The notes under the pieces were generated by a model. It worked only from the letters and a program-made list of their open reading frames with translations. It made no database searches and had not been told where the DNA came from. Made by a program: the position numbers and the translations under genes. Positions 61,099 to 64,000 of a stretch of DNA of 64,000 nt are shown here, in pieces. This stretch comes from Porites lobata (lineage: Eukaryota; Cnidaria; Anthozoa; Scleractinia; Poritidae), in assembly GCA_942486035.1 (NCBI GenBank), contig CALNXK010000020.1, positions 490,001 to 554,000 on the forward strand, read 5' to 3'. The first letter of the stretch is position 1, and every line of letters starts with the position of its first letter.

Positions 61099-61508
61099 CA
61101 GGGGCACCCAACGGGAAATTTTGAGAAAAGACCTAAAAACAACAACAAAGCATGAATAAAGTTTTCTGAGACTATTTTAAGCATTTTGGGAGATTGCTGG
61201 AAAAAAATTATCTGTTCCTCACTCCCAGCAAGACTGATGGAAGAGTTCCCAGCCAGCAACCTTACAACCTGCAACCTGACTTACTGGGAAGTTTCATAGG
61301 GCACAATTCAGATCTTGAGTGGTAAGTAATCCATACAAGTAACCCATAGCAGCTATTATAGACTTCAAATCCCCTCTGACACCCTGAATTATCTTTTTCC
61401 CAGCAACACTTTCCTTCCAAGGACTATTATTTCTTCCACATCTCCCAGCCAGCAAAAATGTGCCTGAAGAACAAATATTTTGAGGAACAGATCCATTGGG
61501 TGCCCCTG
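61099..61508. mobile_element. hAT-like MITE with H1 termini and a different interior
   Basis: Ends CAGGGGCACCCAACG / CATTGGGTGCCCCTG, 410 bp, flanked by CTCTTA (61093-61098, 61509-61514). Interior differs from other H1 elements and contains CCCAGCCAGCAA twice. The empty site is visible in A and B (GTCCGCCTTCAGCAAAGCC in A). Confidence 0.85.
61155..61160 (+). terminator. Possible poly(A) signal supplied by a MITE
   Basis: AATAAA 385 bp after the stop of gene C, inside the MITE at 61099. First intact AATAAA on this strand after the lost ancestral signal. Confidence 0.3.
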
Positions 61509-61877
61509 CTCTTAGAAGCTTTAGAGCAAAGCCATGCATGATTGGCCATGTTTATAAGTTTAAGCAAGGAGCCTAGCTCGAGAAACAAACAAATAAATAA
61601 AAATACATCAGTTAAACAGAAATCGATAAGTTACAGTTTCCTGGAAATGATTTTGCCCCATATTTTTTTTGGTACGTTGGGTTTTTTCAACTTCAAGTTT
61701 ATCGCTGTGGTTTTATTGGTGAAAAATCAAAGTTATCAAAAAGCCATACTAAAACGAAGAATTATCCCGCTTAAACTATTGGTTTTTGGCTATTTGGAAT
61801 CTTTAAATTTGTTAGTAGGGCATGTTGACAAGTTTTTAATCGACGGATATATTCCAGTATTTATTACAGCAAATCTA

Positions 61878-62040
61878 CTGGCCGGGGTTGTTCAAACGTT
61901 GGATAGCTCACCGGATAAATCACTAGTCTAGCGGATAAGTATCTGGGAAACTAATTGCGCTTCTTTTTTTTTATATATCCAGTGGATAGAGATTTATCCA
62001 GTGGATAGCGTTATCCACCTTTTGAACAACGGGAACCTGA
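61878..62040. mobile_element. MITE with GTTGTTCAAA termini
   Basis: CCGGGGTTGTTCAAACGTTG left and CTTTTGAACAACGGGAAC right, with inverted GGATAAATC and TTATCCAGTGGATA phrases inside. Ends approximate. Confidence 0.65.
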
Positions 62041-62160
62041 TTGAGAAGTAAATCGCATAAGATTTTCATTTAGCAAAATATATTTTTACCCACCTTTACC
62101 CGATGTTTTTTAAGGCATCCTTTATAACGGTTTGAACGTCAACGTTATTCAGTCCATAAA

Positions 62161-64000
62161 CTACAAGTAATTTATCTGTATTTAATAAGTGCAACAAGTA
62201 GAGAAAATAAAATCGGCTTATCCTTGAAAACAGCGCTCAGTCTTACTTTCCCGTGACAGTGATTATTGTTCTACCTTGGAATCCTAAAGTGTGACGTGCA
62301 TTGTGCCTTCCTGTAGTGCAAATAGTGCATGATTGTAACGTTTAGGCCCCTTGATGAAATACTTAGTTAAATGTGAGCATTAAAAGAATAACCACTGGGC
62401 ACTACTTTAATGTTGCATTTTGTTATTTTACTTCTGTACAAGGTACATCGGAATACCAAACCCTTCAGTGGGATAGCCCGCGATTAGCCTGCGAGAGCAG
62501 ACATTTTCTCGGTCAAAATTGTTTTTGTGAATTAAACGCGTTTTCTGTTGAGATCTTCAAGATTTCAAATCTTGGACGTTACAAAGAATATTTATTTTTG
62601 GGTCATCACCCGTGTAACATAATTTCTTCGCTTTCTTTGTTTTATGGACTATTGCCAGGATTAGGTTTAAGGATGTTTTGTTGCCGTCTTTGTTTTGCGT
62701 CAGCCGTGAGTAATAAATTGATACCACACCGGAGATGAGTTTTAATAGTCTTATGTGATCACGCGGTACAGGCGCGACGAAACACGTCAGTCAAACTTGA
62801 AAGTTGAGCCGAGTGATAAGGCACGGCACGGCACGGCACAAAAAAATAAATTGGAAACCGTCCAGTGGAAGAAGCCAAGAAAATGATTTATAAAAGACTA
62901 ATATACAAACAATTTTTTAAACTTTCAAGTCTTTCTGAACCACAGTTTCTGAGTTATTTGCCGAAACATTTCACGCACCTTTGTAGAGCTTTGTATGGAG
63001 ACGCCAATCTGACCAATATGGCCTCCGGAAATCAACAAAAACATCTGGAGTTCACTTTTTCTATAAATGCTCTTCCTTTTCACTCGAGAGCTAGCATAAG
63101 TGCGCATAAACACATCTTCAAATACTTGAAATGGTTAAACTGCTGAAAATCAAGAGGAGAGACTTTTCTTCAACGAGACAGCATTCCTATTTTGGTGTCA
63201 CGCACTGTGAAAACTCGGGAAGTTCAAATTGCTGTATGTTCGAAATGAAACATGCTTCGGGGCTGGAAACTTGTACAAACATTTATTTTCTATTTTTGTT
63301 CGATTCAACCTAGTGTAAATAAGAATTCGTAAAACCTTGCTTTTTTGACTTTGCAATCTGATGACGTCACTGTGAAAACCATCAATATTTTGGTCTGGTT
63401 CAATGAATCACAGCAGGGATCACAAATTTGTGACGTTGTTAGTGCAAAGCGCTGAAAGCAATCTTACTCGCTTCTGATTGGTTTTAAAACAATAGGCGAC
63501 TGTCACATGCACAGCTAGCACCGCCTCATGTGTGCTCATGTGTGTCGGCAAAACACACCACAAGTGACTCTGCTCGCAGGGTAAAAAACACATGGAGGCC
63601 AATGCCTGACGACGATCTTCGATGTCAGCTTCAATCGTGTCTATGATCTTCGCTTTAAGAAGAGTGTTGATGAACTAGAGAGCAATTCCCAACTGTAAGC
63701 TTCTTAAGTAATTACCAGAAGAGGTGCGATCTTGACAAATTTTAGCAACGCCTACGTAGCGTTCGTTTAGCCTATAAAAATAGGGAAATGCTGCCTGATC
63801 GCACAGTCTATCTTAGCGCACTGAAAAGCAAACAGACCCTTTAAGGCGAACAGGTCTTCTCCATACGCTTATGTAACCTTACTCAACCTTACTACAGTAC
63901 CACATACCTTCTGCGACTGATACTAGTAGTGTAAAGCAAGCGGTTGTTTCTTTTAACCTACAAGAATTGTTTGGAAACGAATGGTTCTGTCACAGAATAT
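62161..64000. other. Intergenic at the right edge
   Basis: No gene recognised. GCACG units repeat at 62820-62839. A half end of the TACCCTGCGAGCAG family at 63569-63586. 63590-63710 matches part of 18330-19550 (CCCAACTGTAAGCTTC). CCTATAAAAATAG at 63772 could be a TATA box but no gene follows within the window. Confidence 0.4.

Larger units (their letters stand above)
60771..62160. other. 3' flank of gene C
   Basis: Homologous to the flanks of A and B to about 62160, but with two private MITEs (61099-61508, about 61878-62040) and without the 103-bp palindromic MITE of A and B. The AATAAA used by A and B is mutated here (AACAAAAAAAAA at 61027). Confidence 0.65.

Noticed and set aside
62373..62738. 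121-codon frame with Cys-rich end
   Set aside because: No match to a known fold; phrase CCTGCGAGAGCAGA suggests MITE-derived sequence.
1..64000. CRISPR arrays or prokaryotic operons
   Set aside because: No direct-repeat/spacer pattern, ribosome-binding sites or dense coding; the window is intron-bearing animal DNA.

Overview
The window is nuclear DNA of an animal, most likely a stony coral. Genes have GT-AG introns. Non-coding sequence is AT-rich and dense in small palindromic DNA transposons (MITEs), a tRNA-derived SINE and decayed non-LTR and Penelope-like retroelements. Several of these repeats match, from memory, families I associate with scleractinian corals. That is recognition, not a search result.

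The only convincing protein-coding content is a tandem array of three paralogues on the + strand, called A (1-10487, 5' end outside the window), B (about 24.7-30.8 kb) and C (about 54.8-60.8 kb). Each has the same exon plan: a short coding exon, a 2.2-2.4 kb exon, then four small exons with identical phases. The proteins have a long N-terminal part (Asp/Asn-rich acidic tract, Ser/Thr/Pro-rich middle, Glu/Arg-rich helix), then a CHY zinc finger, a CTCHY zinc finger and a C-terminal RING-H2. This is the core of the RCHY1/Pirh2 ubiquitin-ligase family, but with a 600-700 residue extension and no sequence after the RING, where family members usually carry a zinc ribbon. B and C look intact apart from an unresolved 5' start. 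A is disrupted by indels in exon 1 and a +1 frameshift at about 5.09 kb, although its zinc-finger exons remain perfect.

Layout: 1-10.5 kb gene A, with a minisatellite, a hAT-like MITE and a LINE tail in intron 1; 10.5-24.7 kb intergenic, with a duplicated unclassified repeat, nested MITEs, a 64-bp palindrome and two identical 32-bp palindromic insertions with 7-bp target duplications; 24.7-30.8 kb gene B; 30.8-54.7 kb intergenic, with a LINE endonuclease scrap, a Penelope-like fragment interrupted by a TA-flanked MITE, two adjacent hAT-like MITEs, an inverted duplication and a LINE RT tail; 54.7-60.8 kb gene C, with a SINE in intron 1; 60.8-64 kb downstream sequence with two more MITEs. The three genes share an old SINE in intron 5 and homologous 3' flanks, so whole gene blocks were duplicated. 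Insertions private to one or two copies allow the order of events to be read.

The proteins would act as intracellular E3 ligases if expressed. No second pathway partner is encoded in the window.
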